A stretch of DNA of 64,000 bases from Halorientalis regularis (GCF_023698535.1 NZ_JALJCL010000002.1:302707-366706), one strand, 5' to 3'. Numbered from the stretch's first letter, positions 15,480-25,035 are shown. A program made the numbers and translations. Notes: generated by a model not told the origin, from the letters alone.

Positions 15480-16121
15480 TCACAGCACCGCGTCCTCGTC
15501 GACGTCACCGGGATCGGCAGCGACCAGTCGTCCCTCGACGGCACGGGCCTCGACCAGCACGTCTTCCACGTCGCCGAGGTGGACGGGCGCGCGTTCGTGG
15601 TAGGCCCGTTCGTCCACGCCGTCGGCGACGGCCGATGGACCGGCGACGAGGACGTCCTCGGTGTCATCGGCGGTCACCGCCGGGACGCGTGCGTCGGACT
15701 CGATGCGCACGTCCTCGGCGCGTTCGACCCGCACAGAGTCTCCGTGGCCGACGCCGCCCCGGAGGTAGACGTCGTCGACGGCGTCGAGAACGACGGCGTC
15801 GGTGACGGCGGTGAACACGTCGTCGATGGTGTTCTCGATCACGAGGTCGCCGTCGACCGCGCCGCGTGTGATCAGCACGTCCTCGCAGGTCTCGATCCGG
15901 GTGTCGTCACCCCCGGAGACGACACAATCGCGGTACGGGTCCGCGATATCCTCGTTCGAGTCGGTCAGGTACACGTCCCCGACGGAGTCGATGCGACACT
16001 CGCCGGCGACGGCGCGGCGCTCGACGAACACGTCCTGGGGGTTCGAGAGGACCAGATCGTCGGCGTCCTCGACCACCACGTCCTCGACGTCTTCGTAGGA
16101 ATCGCTCCCCAGCCCGAACAT
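15480..16121 (-). CDS. Acidic repeat protein, possible beta-solenoid
   Basis: A 213-residue, extremely acidic protein built from degenerate units of roughly 18-22 residues around the pattern (V/E)DVxVxxxAVxGxxxI. Examples are PQDVFVERRAVAGECRID, CEDVLITRGAVDGDLVIE, VDDVYLRGGVGHGDSVRVE and VEDVLVEARAVEGRLVA. Regular spacing of Val/Ile with turns at Gly/Asp suggests a right-handed beta-helix, loosely like polymer-forming bactofilin-type proteins; no signal peptide is seen. The start at ATG 16121 (MFGLGSDSY) removes an unlikely short extension. It lies between orc and the TFB gene on the same strand. Family not recognised. Confidence 0.65.
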   Translation of the reverse strand: MFGLGSDSYEDVEDVVVEDADDLVLSNPQDVFVERRAVAGECRIDSVGDVYLTDSNEDIADPYRDCVVSGGDDTRIETCEDVLITRGAVDGDLVIENTIDDVFTAVTDAVVLDAVDDVYLRGGVGHGDSVRVERAEDVRIESDARVPAVTADDTEDVLVAGPSAVADGVDERAYHERAPVHLGDVEDVLVEARAVEGRLVAADPGDVDEDAVL

Positions 16122-16277
16122 ACCTGTCCGATGACACTCCACTTACCTAACCCTTCGGGGTATCGTCGTCGAACGGGCTGCCAGCGTGTTGCGGCACGTC
16201 GCCGGGCAGGTACGGCTTCCGGTGAAAGCCAGTGCCGGACGGTTTCACGCAGCGACCGACGGGACGACCGGCTCCAG

Positions 16278-17207
16278 TTACTCGAACGGCAACTCCACGT
16301 CTTCGGCCTGCCGGAGGTTCTTGAGGTCCGTCACCGTCGAGCGGATGGTCATCCGGGACACGTCGGCCAGGTCGGCCGCCCGGGTCTGAGTCACCTCGAC
16401 GCCGTGGTCGTAAGCTGCCTTGTAGAGGCAGGCGGCCGCGACGCCGCTGGGGTTCTTCCCGCCCAGACGACCGGTCTCGACGAGCAGGACGGCGTACTCC
16501 CGCGCCCCGCTCTCCACGTCGGCCTCCAGGTCCAGTTCCGAAGCGTACCGTGGCAGGTAGTCCCTCGGGTCGATGGGGCCGACGGGCAGGCCGAGTTCGC
16601 GGTTCAGGGCGTCGTAGGCGGCCTTGAGTTCGCTCCGGTCGGCGCGGGCAACGTCGACCACCTCGTCCATCGTCCGGGCGATGGAGTTGGTCCGACAGGT
16701 CGCGTACACGCCCGCCGCCGCGAACCCTTCGAGCGAGCGGCCACAGAGCAGGTCCTCCGACTGAGCCGACTCGAACAGCGAACACGCCTGCTCGCGGATC
16801 GTCGTCGGCAGTCCCAGGACCGACACGATCCGTCTGATCTCGGTGAAGGCGTACAGCCGGTTGCGCTCCCGTTTCGAGGAGAGCCGTGCCCGGTTGTGCT
16901 GGCGACGCATCCGGACGAGCTGGCGCTGTCGCCGGCCCGAGACCTCGGCTCCCGTCCCGTAGCCAATCTCGGTCGACAGCCCCTTGTCGTGACGCGCCCG
17001 CGTCAACGGCGCACCGGTCCGGCGCTCGTCGTTCTCCGCGTCGAGCGAGCCCCACTCCGGTCCGCGGTCGATCGCGTCCTCGTCGACGACTAGCCCACAG
17101 TCGTCACAGACTGTCTCCGTGCCCGTACGCCGTACCGATCCGCCACACTCGGTGCAGGAAACACCGTCGTTTACACCACCCATTTGTAGTCCACCGAATC
17201 GCGACAT
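16278..17207 (-). CDS. tfb: Transcription initiation factor TFB (paralogue)
   Basis: A 309-residue TFIIB-type factor that bridges TBP/promoter and RNA polymerase. The N-terminal zinc ribbon is CTECGGSV...CDDCG (about residues 17-40), and the B-reader region GAPLTRARHDKGLSTEIG lies near 65-82. Cyclin repeats occupy about 105-195 and 205-300, and the second contains the HTH SRMTIRSTVTDLKNL that contacts BRE. Haloarchaea use several TFBs for alternative gene programmes; this one is a divergent paralogue. An in-frame ATG also exists at 17213, but the strong TTTTAT box at 17231-17236 lies 24-29 nt from 17207, favouring that leaderless start. Confidence 0.92.
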   Translation of the reverse strand: MSRFGGLQMGGVNDGVSCTECGGSVRRTGTETVCDDCGLVVDEDAIDRGPEWGSLDAENDERRTGAPLTRARHDKGLSTEIGYGTGAEVSGRRQRQLVRMRRQHNRARLSSKRERNRLYAFTEIRRIVSVLGLPTTIREQACSLFESAQSEDLLCGRSLEGFAAAGVYATCRTNSIARTMDEVVDVARADRSELKAAYDALNRELGLPVGPIDPRDYLPRYASELDLEADVESGAREYAVLLVETGRLGGKNPSGVAAACLYKAAYDHGVEVTQTRAADLADVSRMTIRSTVTDLKNLRQAEDVELPFE

Positions 17208-17581
17208 ATCCATAGCGGGAGATTTGAAGTATAAAAGTTACTACTTGTCCTGGGAACAGAATATCAGACTCGATTTAATAAAGCGTGTATAACCGGGTGA
17301 TGGCAGGTAGGTAAAACAGCGTATTTCAGTCTTTATCGGCTTCGACAGCCGTCTCTGGACGAACCCGACCGTCAACCGATGACTGGCGGTCCCGCGCAGA
17401 TTCGAACAGTATATCAGAGTTCATTCATTACTGCGAGCAGGGACGATACCGATCTAATTTCACTCTTGGTTTCGATGTAAAGTCTTTCATACCAGATCGT
17501 GGAATCTTCCCGGCCCTGGCCAGTCGAGTATTTCATCCTGCTCCACGAGGCACCAGCCCTTTCCGTCCGGTATCGACGGCT
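17208..17581. promoter_or_regulatory. TFB promoter and AT-rich upstream region with 14-bp repeats
   Basis: On the minus strand AACTTTTATACTT (core 17231-17236) is a strong TATA box for tfb. Upstream, GAACAGAATATCAG (17254-17267) and GAACAGTATATCAG (17404-17417) are 14-bp direct repeats differing at one base; the first lies immediately upstream of the expected BRE and could be a regulator site. Otherwise the region is AT-rich and holds no gene that I can support. Confidence 0.45.
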
Positions 17582-17827
17582 GTGAGCGGATCAGCCGAAC
17601 TGCGCCTCGGGAAGAGCGGCGAGCACCATCTCAAAGCCGCGCTGGAGCGACTCGGCCTCCGATTTCAGACAACGCGTCACGGAAATCCGAATGCCGTCGA
17701 ACGTGTCTTCCGTGAGGTGAAACGACGCACCTCTTCGTTTTCAAATACGTTCAGTAACGTAGAGCCACCGACGGCAGAATCGTGGCTACAGGCCTTGGCC
17801 GTCTGGTGGAATCAATGCCAAAGTTAG
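17582..17827 (+). pseudogene. IS6-family transposase remnant (C-terminal end)
   Basis: An 81-codon segment whose part LERLGLRFQTTRHGNPNAVERVFREVKRRTSSFSN... and the following WLQALAVWWN match the C-terminal DDE region of haloarchaeal IS6-type (ISH14/15-like) transposases, including the catalytic Glu in NAVERVFREVKRR. The N-terminal three quarters with the other DDE Asp residues are missing, and the upstream sequence shows no continuing homology in any frame. I did not find terminal inverted repeats. It is an inactive scar between the tfb promoter region and the HerA-like gene. Confidence 0.75.
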
Positions 17828-17857
17828 CACGATGGTGGCGATGCCCGTCGCCGTTCT

Positions 17858-18955
17858 TCAGTCGTCTCCGGCCACCGCCCCGCTGTCGACCACCACGTCG
17901 CTGGCGTTGGGACTGTCCCCGCCGTGGGGCGTGTCCCGCCGCCGGACCTGTGCCGCGTGAACAGTCTCCGTCGAGTCGTCGATGATGACGACTTCACCCG
18001 TCTCTGTGGGCATCCGATCCTCGTCGGCCAGCGACGAGTTCAGGTAGGTCGGCTGGGCCGCCTGCAGGGCGTCGAGGTCAGCCTCCGAGGTCAGCCGATG
18101 GGAGAGCAGCACGTCCGACTGGGAGATCCCGACCTCCGGCACCGCGCTCGGTCGCTGGGTTGCCATGACGATGCTGACACCGGGTGCGCGCCCCCGCGTG
18201 AGGATCGTCTCCAGCGTCGACTCGGCGACCCCCTGGAAGAGCGTGTGGGCCTCGTCGATCAACAGCCAGGGGAGCCGGTCGATGGTCTCGGTCTCGCGGG
18301 CCCGGTACAGCGCCTCGCCGATGCCTCGCGCCACGGCGTTCATCGGGTCGGTGTCCATCCCCGCGACGTTGATAACCGTGATTTCGGGGCCGGCAAGGTC
18401 CCGGGCCGTCAGCCCCTCGGCGTCGAACACGCCCCACGCCTCGGCCATGTCGACGTGGTTGATCGCCGCCCGCGTGTCCGTGTCCGGCGCGTCCGTCGCG
18501 TCGATCTCGTCGCGCATCCCGTCGAGCGTGTCGGCCTCGCCCGCGGCCTGCCAGAGGAGGCTCCCGGCACCGCTCTCGGCCGGGAGTCCCAGCAGCGCAC
18601 ACCACGACCGCGGGTCCAGCGCTGAGGGCGCGACGGCCGGGTCCTCCAACACGTCGGCCAGCACCGGGTCCGCGTCGCCCCGCGCCGGCTGATCGAGCGT
18701 CGTGAACACGTCCATCGGATCGATAACGACGGGCGCGACGCCACGGGCCCGCGCCAGCGACTCCGCGATGACCCCCAGCGTGTAGGACTTCCCGTAGCCA
18801 CGTTTCCCGACGATCAGCATGGCGTGGGGACCATCGAGATCCAGATACACCGGTGCCCCCTCGCTCCCGTCCAGCGCCCGGTAGGCACCCAGCCGGCCCG
18901 ACGGGCCAGCGTCGAGGTCCTTCCCGCGCCCGATGACGAACTCCTGGCCTGTCAC
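17858..18955 (-). CDS. HerA-like / DUF87-type ATPase
   Basis: A 365-residue P-loop ATPase. Walker A is LIVGKRGYGKSYTLG near residues 47-60, preceded by a conserved LDLDGPHAM strand as in HerA/FtsK-type enzymes. Walker B is LPWLLIDEAHTLFQG near 228, and VSIVMATQRPSAVP near 255 gives the sensor Gln-Arg. The C-terminal tail is polar. Known HerA proteins translocate DNA with NurA; no NurA gene is adjacent, and single-gene versions like this are common in haloarchaea. Divergent from the histidine kinase gene with a 108-bp gap. Confidence 0.85.
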   Translation of the reverse strand: MTGQEFVIGRGKDLDAGPSGRLGAYRALDGSEGAPVYLDLDGPHAMLIVGKRGYGKSYTLGVIAESLARARGVAPVVIDPMDVFTTLDQPARGDADPVLADVLEDPAVAPSALDPRSWCALLGLPAESGAGSLLWQAAGEADTLDGMRDEIDATDAPDTDTRAAINHVDMAEAWGVFDAEGLTARDLAGPEITVINVAGMDTDPMNAVARGIGEALYRARETETIDRLPWLLIDEAHTLFQGVAESTLETILTRGRAPGVSIVMATQRPSAVPEVGISQSDVLLSHRLTSEADLDALQAAQPTYLNSSLADEDRMPTETGEVVIIDDSTETVHAAQVRRRDTPHGGDSPNASDVVVDSGAVAGDD

Positions 18956-19063
18956 ACCCCGGTCTGGCCCGGCCTTCGTATTTCAACCCTCCCACGGTGT
19001 CACGCCGTTCCCCCCGGTGAGCCGACCGAAAGGTACGTCCTTCGGGGGGCCGAGGGTTCGGAC

Positions 19064-20824
19064 GTGCTTCCGACCACGCTCTGGCCTGTGGTCGGCTCGT
19101 TCGGTGCGGCCGCCGGCACGCTCGCGCTCGGCTACTACCTGTGGTCGGTCCGTGACCGCCCGGGCGCGACGTGGCTCCTGGTCGTACTCGGCGTCCAGTT
19201 CGCGCTGACGGCCGGCTACGGCGTCGGCTACCTCGTCTCCGGCTACTGGCTCCGCTGGGCCGTCGAGGCGCTGTTCTGGGTGGCCTACATCTGGCTCGGC
19301 GCGCTCTTTATCGCCTTCGCGCTGGCCTACACCGGCCGGGGCCACGTCATCCGCTCGCCGTGGTTCACACTGCTGGCCGGACTCACCGTCCTGCTGACCC
19401 TGCTGGTCGTCACCAATCCGGTCCACGAACTCGTCTGGGCGGACTTCGCGGTCCGGTCGACCTGGGGACTGTCGACGGCGTCGTTCACCCGCCGCGGCGG
19501 CGCGTTCCTGATCCTGGGCGTCACCAGCATCGGCACCGCCGTCGGGACGCTCCTGCTCGTGGACACGATCATCAGCTACGGCGACCTCTACCGGGGCGAA
19601 GCGCTGGCCGTCGCGCTCTCCCCGCTCCCGCCGGGCATCGGCCTGATCGCCTGGACGTTCGGCGTCGTCCCCGCGCCGGGGATCAACGTCGCGCCCGTCC
19701 TCTTTCTCGCCCACGTCGCCTTCGACGCTTACGCCTTCGTCGGCAGTGGGATGTTCGACTTCCACCCGGCGACGCGGCGGGCGGGCAACCGGGCGGCCAT
19801 CGCCGACCTCGGGAACCCGGTCGTGATCGTCGACGAACGCCACCGGGTCGTCAACTACAACCCCGCCGCCGAGTCGACGCTCGGGCTGGCGGCCCGTGAC
19901 GTGCTGACCGAACCGTTCACCGCCTGCTACGAGGGCGACGAGATCGACCCCACCGAAACCGAGCAGGACGCCACGATCCGGACCGACGCTGGCAGGCGGA
20001 CGTTCAAGGTCACCTCGACGGATCTCGACGACGGGACCGGCGCGCACCTGGGCTACACGCTCGTCTTCCAGGACATCACCGCCGAGCGCCAGCGCGAACA
20101 GCGCCTGGCCGTCCTGAACCGCGTCCTCCGGCACAACCTCCGTAACGATCTGACCGTCGTGGACATGAACCTGGACGCCGCCGCCGACCGCGCCGACGAC
20201 GACGTGGCCGAGTTGCTCGAACCCGCCCGCGAGAAGACCCAGGGACTGGTCTCGCTCAGCGAGAAGGCCCGTAGCTTCGAGCGCGTCATCGAGGACGACA
20301 CCGAGTCGCTGGTGGCCGCCCGGGACGTGGTGGGCGAAGTGGTGGCCGAACTCCGCGAGGAGTTCCCCGAGGCGACCGTCGACATCGAGGGGACCGACGC
20401 CGCCCTGCTCCGGATCAACCCCGCCTTGCTCCAGGTCGTCGTCCGCAACCTCGTCGAGAACGCGCTGGAACACGGGCGGATCGGCGAGGGCACCGCGGCG
20501 AGCGACGGCGGCGACGCGGACGGCACCGCGCCGGACGTGACCGTCTCGGTGGGGGCCGAGGACGACACGGTGACGGTGACCGTCCGCGACCGCGGACCGG
20601 GGGTGCCCGACCACGAACTGGCCGTCATCGAGGACGGCGACGAGACCGACCTCCAACACGGGAGCGGCCTCGGCCTCTGGCTCGTCACCTGGAGCGTCAG
20701 CGCGGCTGGCGGCGACGTCGACTTCGACGTGACCGACGCAGGGACGACCGCGACCGTCCGGTTCCCCGTCGTCGGCGTCGACAGTGCGGCGTACGAGGCG
20801 ACCGGTGACGCAAATCCCCGTTAA
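19064..20824 (+). CDS. Membrane sensor histidine kinase (7TM-PAS-HisKA-HATPase)
   Basis: A 586-residue sensor. Seven hydrophobic helices occupy about residues 1-215 (histidine-kinase N-terminal 7TM domain). A PAS domain starts near 243 (AIADLGNPVVIVDERHRVVN). The phospho-acceptor region RVLRHNLRNDLTVVDMNL lies near 353, the N box NLVENALEHG near 462, and the G boxes DRGPGVPDHE and GSGLGLWLVTW near 508-545. GTG 19064 is chosen because the frame upstream overlaps the divergent HerA gene and is not membrane-like. No response regulator is adjacent, as is usual for haloarchaeal orphan kinases. Signal unknown. Confidence 0.88.
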   Translation: MLPTTLWPVVGSFGAAAGTLALGYYLWSVRDRPGATWLLVVLGVQFALTAGYGVGYLVSGYWLRWAVEALFWVAYIWLGALFIAFALAYTGRGHVIRSPWFTLLAGLTVLLTLLVVTNPVHELVWADFAVRSTWGLSTASFTRRGGAFLILGVTSIGTAVGTLLLVDTIISYGDLYRGEALAVALSPLPPGIGLIAWTFGVVPAPGINVAPVLFLAHVAFDAYAFVGSGMFDFHPATRRAGNRAAIADLGNPVVIVDERHRVVNYNPAAESTLGLAARDVLTEPFTACYEGDEIDPTETEQDATIRTDAGRRTFKVTSTDLDDGTGAHLGYTLVFQDITAERQREQRLAVLNRVLRHNLRNDLTVVDMNLDAAADRADDDVAELLEPAREKTQGLVSLSEKARSFERVIEDDTESLVAARDVVGEVVAELREEFPEATVDIEGTDAALLRINPALLQVVVRNLVENALEHGRIGEGTAASDGGDADGTAPDVTVSVGAEDDTVTVTVRDRGPGVPDHELAVIEDGDETDLQHGSGLGLWLVTWSVSAAGGDVDFDVTDAGTTATVRFPVVGVDSAAYEATGDANPR

Positions 20825-20890
20825 ACTTTCCACGAGGCTTATAGTACCCGTCCCACAAGAGAAGCGTGACTGCAGTGGTCCCTCCAACAC

Positions 20891-22705
20891 ATGGCGCTCG
20901 GTGACGTCTTCGCCGCCCCGCTCGGCCTGGCCGCCCTCGCCGCCCTGGTCCCGCTCGTCGTGCTGTACCTCATCCAGCCGGATCCGCGGGAACTCCCCCT
21001 GCCGACGGTCGCGTTTCTCCAGTCCGACCCGGACGAAGGGGGCTCGAACCCGGTGCTAGAGCGACTGCGCCGCAACCTCCTGCTCCTGTTGCAGGTCCTC
21101 GCCATCGTTCTGCTCGCGGTCGGACTGGCCGCCCCCTACGTGACGACGACCCGCGAGGTCAGCGCCCAGCCCACGGTGCTGGTCGTCGACGCCTCCGCGA
21201 GCATGGCCACCGAGACCGGCGACGGGACCCGCTTCGCCGAGGCCGTCGCCGCCGCCAGAGCGGCCGTCGGGACGCCGACGACCGTCGTCGTCGCCGGCGG
21301 GTCCGTCCGGACGCCCGTCACGGAGGCCGACCCCGAGGACGCGCGGTCGGCGCTCGACGAACTCCGCGTCGCGCACGCGCCCGGCGACCTCCGCGGGGCC
21401 ATCGAGCGCGCCCGCGAACTCGCCGGTTCCGAGAGCCGCGTCCTCGTGTTCAGCGACTTCGCGGGCGGGTCGGGCGGCGGCGAGGCGGGCTGGAAGCAGG
21501 CCGCCGACGCGGTGCGAGCCAGCGGCGCGACGCTGACCCTCCGGCAGTTCGGCAGCGGGACGACCGAGAACGTCGGCATCGTCGGCCGGTCGTTCGAGAA
21601 CCGCAACGTCGTCCTCCGCGTCGCCAACACGGGCGCGACGGCGGCCGAGCGGACCCTGACCGTCGCCGGCCAGTCACGGACGGTGTCGCTCCAGCCGGGC
21701 GACCGGCGCTCGGTCGTCTTCCCGCTCCCCGCGGCGTCGGCGACCGCCCGGTTAGCGGGGAGCGACGCGTTCCCGGTCGACGACAGCGTGCCCGTCGCGG
21801 TCCCCGACGAGCAGGCCGAAGACACCCTGCTGTTGACCAACGGGAACAACCGGAACCTCCGGACCGCACTCGACGTGATCCCGACGGTGAACGTGACCGT
21901 GAAGCGACCCCCGGTCTCGACGACCGGCGACTACGACGCCGTGGTGTTCGCCGACGTGGTCGCCGAGCGCGTACTGGGGTCGACCGTCGAGACCGCCCAG
22001 AGGACGGTCGACGACGGCGGCGGTGTCCTGCTCCAGGGCCAGCGCAACGTCGGCGAGGTCGGCTACGGCGACCTCCTCCCGGTCACGCCGGGCGGGATCG
22101 AACAGTCCGGCGGCATCGACAACGTCACCAGCCACCCCGTGACCACCGGCTTCGACTTCCCGGCCCCGGACTACCACCTCGGGGCCACGGCGACCGGGAC
22201 GGCACTGGTGACGCTCTCGGACGGATCGCCACTGCTGGCCACCGACGGGCGGGCGGGCGGCCGAACGATGTACTACGGCTACCTCCCCAACCAGACCGCC
22301 TTCCGCTACGACTACCGCTATCCCGTGTTCTGGAAGCGGGCGATCCACTGGCTGGCCGACCGCCCCTCGCTGTCGGACCTGAACCGCGAGACGGGAACGA
22401 CGCTCCAGCTGGCCAACGAGACGACCGTCGAGACACCGACGGGCCGGCGGACGACCGCGGCAGTCCAGCTAGATCGGGTAGGCACCTACCGGACGACGGA
22501 CCGGCGGACCAGCGCCGCCCTGCTCTCGCCCGCCGAGTCGAACGTGAGCGCCGCCCCGGTCGACGCCAGTGGTGCGGGAGCCGGCGACGGCGGTCCCACG
22601 ACGGGCCAGCAGGTGCGACAGGACCTCACGCCGCTGGTCCTGCTCGGCCTGCTCGGCCTGCTCGGGGCCGAGTTGGGGTATCTCCGCCGGCGAGGTGACA
22701 TCTGA
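20891..22705 (+). CDS. BatA-like VWA-domain membrane protein (operon first gene)
   Basis: A 604-residue protein. The N-terminus (GLAALAALVPLVVLYLIQPDPRE) is the BatA/aerotolerance N-terminal helix. A second helix near residue 65 leads into a VWA-like domain starting VLVVDASASMATETG (MIDAS DxSxS). A glutamine-amidotransferase-like fold follows in the middle, and the C-terminal helix is PLVLLGLLGLLGAELGYL. In bacteria such proteins work with MoxR ATPases and DUF58 proteins in envelope or metal-insertion functions; MoxR and DUF58 genes lie four and five genes downstream. The stop overlaps the next ATG (TGATG). A TTATAG box sits about 48 nt upstream of ATG. Confidence 0.82.
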   Translation: MALGDVFAAPLGLAALAALVPLVVLYLIQPDPRELPLPTVAFLQSDPDEGGSNPVLERLRRNLLLLLQVLAIVLLAVGLAAPYVTTTREVSAQPTVLVVDASASMATETGDGTRFAEAVAAARAAVGTPTTVVVAGGSVRTPVTEADPEDARSALDELRVAHAPGDLRGAIERARELAGSESRVLVFSDFAGGSGGGEAGWKQAADAVRASGATLTLRQFGSGTTENVGIVGRSFENRNVVLRVANTGATAAERTLTVAGQSRTVSLQPGDRRSVVFPLPAASATARLAGSDAFPVDDSVPVAVPDEQAEDTLLLTNGNNRNLRTALDVIPTVNVTVKRPPVSTTGDYDAVVFADVVAERVLGSTVETAQRTVDDGGGVLLQGQRNVGEVGYGDLLPVTPGGIEQSGGIDNVTSHPVTTGFDFPAPDYHLGATATGTALVTLSDGSPLLATDGRAGGRTMYYGYLPNQTAFRYDYRYPVFWKRAIHWLADRPSLSDLNRETGTTLQLANETTVETPTGRRTTAAVQLDRVGTYRTTDRRTSAALLSPAESNVSAAPVDASGAGAGDGGPTTGQQVRQDLTPLVLLGLLGLLGAELGYLRRRGDI

Positions 22706-25035
22706 TGCCCGTCGAAACCACGCTGGCGGGGCTCCGGATCGGCCTCCAGCGCCCGCTCGTGCTGGTCGCGCTGCCGGTCGCGGCGGTCCTGGTGGGCCTC
22801 GCCTTCCGCCGGCGCGAGCGGGCGGTGTTCACGGGACGCTCGCGGGCGCTGTTCCTGACCTCGCGACTCCTGCTCGTGACGTTGTTGGTGGTGGCGGCCG
22901 CCGGCCCGTACACGCTGGCGACGACGGATTCGACGGGCAAACCCACGGTAACGATGCTCGTGGACCGCTCGGCTAGCATGGCGACGACCGACGCCGCGCC
23001 CGGCGACCTCGCGGCCGCCATCGAGAACGAGGGGGTCGCCGTCAGGACCCGGACGGTCGGTAGCGAAACGGACTCGCCGGTCGGGGACGCGGTGACGAGC
23101 GCGCTCGCCCCGAACGGGAGCGTCCTGCTCGTCTCGGACGGGCGCGTGACGAGCGGGCGCTCGCTGGACGCGGCCGCGGGCGTCGCCGAACGGGTCGGTG
23201 CCTCGATCCACGCCGTCTCGCTCGACTCGAACCGGACCGAGCGGGCCGTCACGGTCAGCGGCCCGGCCAAGACCAGCACCGGCGTCGCGAACCAGTTCCG
23301 CGTGACCGTCGACGGGACGGCGCTTTCCGGGACCGAGACGACCCTGACCGTCAGCATCGACGGCCAGCAGATCCGCCAGGAGACCGTCGCGGAGGCGGGC
23401 GGGCTGACGTTCACGTACAACTTCAGTTCGACCGGGAGCCACCGGGTGACCGCCCGGATCGAGGGCGGCGACGTGTACGACCGCAACGACGTGTTCCGCA
23501 AGACCGTGCGGGTCGTCGAACCGCCGAAGATCCTCTACGTCTCGCGGGGCGACTACGCCTTCGAGGGGTTCCTCCGTGACGTGTACGACGTGGACACCGT
23601 CGAGTCGATCCCGGCGAACCTCTCGGGGTACTACGCCGTCGTGGTCCAGAACGTCGCCGCGGGCGACCTGGGCAACGTGAGCGCGCTCCAGCGGGCCGTC
23701 ATCGACGGCACGGGACTGGTCACCGTCGGTGGCCCCAGCGCCTTCGAGCGGGGCGACTACCGCGAGTCGCTGCTGACCGACCTCCTGCCGGTCACTATCG
23801 GCGAGGGCGGCGAGACCTCGCGGGTGGTCGTCGCGGTCGACATCTCCGGCAGTACGAGCGGGTCGATGTCGGCCCAGCAGGCGCTGGCGCTGGACGTGCT
23901 GAACCAACTGGGCGACGAGAACCGGGTCGGTATCGTCGCCTTCAACAATCAGGTCTACCGGATCGCCGGCCTCACCGGGCTGGGGAACTCCCGATCCTTC
24001 CTCGAAGACCGCATCCGCCGGCTGGAGAGTACGGGGAGTACCGACGTGAGCGCGGGCATCGAGGGCGCGACCCGGATGCTCGGGGGAAGCGGGACAGTTA
24101 TCCTGCTGACCGACGGGCGCGCATACACCGGGGACGCCCCAGCCGCGGCGGCCCGGGCCAGCGAGCGTGGCATCGAGGTGATCCCCGTCGGCGTCGGCAA
24201 CGAAGTCGCCGTCGACTACCTCCAGCAGGTGGCCGACGCCGGCGAGGGCGTCTTCCTCCGGGCCGACGAGTCCAGCAAGCTCCGGATCGAGTTCGGCGGC
24301 GAGACCCGGGAGTTCCAGGGGAGCGGCCTCACGGTGCTGGACCGGACCCACTTCATCACGAGCGGCGTCGAGTTCACCGCCCGGCCGGCCCGGACCCACT
24401 CGGTCGCCGCGGCCAGAGGGGCGGACCTGCTGGTCGCGGGATCGGACGGTGCGCCGGCGATCACGGCCTGGCGGTACGGGCTGGGGCGCACCGTCGCGAT
24501 CACCGCATACGGCGAGAACGGCGGCCTGGACGGCCTGCTCTCGGCCCCGGACTCGCTGGGCATCACCAAGTCCGTCAACTGGGCCATCGGCGACCCCGAG
24601 CGGCTGGCGACCGGCATCACGTCGACCCCGGACGCCCGCGTGGGCAGTCCCGCGACGGCCACCTACGAGGGGGCCAACCGGCCGTCGGCCGACGGCTACC
24701 GGTTCGTCCAGGTCGACACCGGCGAGTACGAGACGACGTTCGTGCCGGCATCGGCGGGCTACCAGTCGTTGCTGGCCGCCGAGTTCGCCGTGAACTACCC
24801 CCGGGAGTTCGCGGCCTTCGGCCAGTCGCGGGCCGTCAGGACCGCCGTCGAGCGCTCGGGCGGGGGCGTGTTCGAGCCGGGTCAGGCCGCGGCCATCGCC
24901 GAGCAGGTCCGCCAGGAGGCCAGCACCGTGGAGACCGTCACCAGGGAGTGGACGTGGCTCGTCCTCGTCGTCGCACTCGTGCTGTACCTCGTCGAGGTCG
25001 GCACGCGGCGACTCGTTCGCATCAGACACCTATGA
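22705..25035 (+). CDS. Large membrane protein with two VWA domains
   Basis: A 776-residue protein with two N-terminal helices (near 10-30 and 50-72). A degenerate VWA starts TMLVDRSASMATTD near 86, and a beta-rich segment (KTSTGVANQFRVTVDGTALS) follows. A GATase-like stretch is YYAVVVQNVAAGDLGNV to VTVGGPSAFERGDYRES near 310-350. A full VWA domain is near 370-530 (VVVAVDISGSTSGSMS, VGIVAFNNQVY, GTVILLTDGRAYTG). The C-terminal helix is WLVLVVALVLYLVEV. It overlaps both neighbours (TGATG upstream, ATGA downstream), so the operon is translationally coupled. Extracytoplasmic orientation of the VWA domain is likely but not proven. Confidence 0.8.
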   Translation: MPVETTLAGLRIGLQRPLVLVALPVAAVLVGLAFRRRERAVFTGRSRALFLTSRLLLVTLLVVAAAGPYTLATTDSTGKPTVTMLVDRSASMATTDAAPGDLAAAIENEGVAVRTRTVGSETDSPVGDAVTSALAPNGSVLLVSDGRVTSGRSLDAAAGVAERVGASIHAVSLDSNRTERAVTVSGPAKTSTGVANQFRVTVDGTALSGTETTLTVSIDGQQIRQETVAEAGGLTFTYNFSSTGSHRVTARIEGGDVYDRNDVFRKTVRVVEPPKILYVSRGDYAFEGFLRDVYDVDTVESIPANLSGYYAVVVQNVAAGDLGNVSALQRAVIDGTGLVTVGGPSAFERGDYRESLLTDLLPVTIGEGGETSRVVVAVDISGSTSGSMSAQQALALDVLNQLGDENRVGIVAFNNQVYRIAGLTGLGNSRSFLEDRIRRLESTGSTDVSAGIEGATRMLGGSGTVILLTDGRAYTGDAPAAAARASERGIEVIPVGVGNEVAVDYLQQVADAGEGVFLRADESSKLRIEFGGETREFQGSGLTVLDRTHFITSGVEFTARPARTHSVAAARGADLLVAGSDGAPAITAWRYGLGRTVAITAYGENGGLDGLLSAPDSLGITKSVNWAIGDPERLATGITSTPDARVGSPATATYEGANRPSADGYRFVQVDTGEYETTFVPASAGYQSLLAAEFAVNYPREFAAFGQSRAVRTAVERSGGGVFEPGQAAAIAEQVRQEASTVETVTREWTWLVLVVALVLYLVEVGTRRLVRIRHL

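Noticed and set aside
14370..15480. Replication origin next to the orc gene
   Set aside because: I looked for ORB-like repeats (G-rich inverted copies) and an AT-rich unwinding region around the gene. The flanks are short and occupied by other genes; the only palindrome is the promoter-proximal one, which is better explained as an operator.
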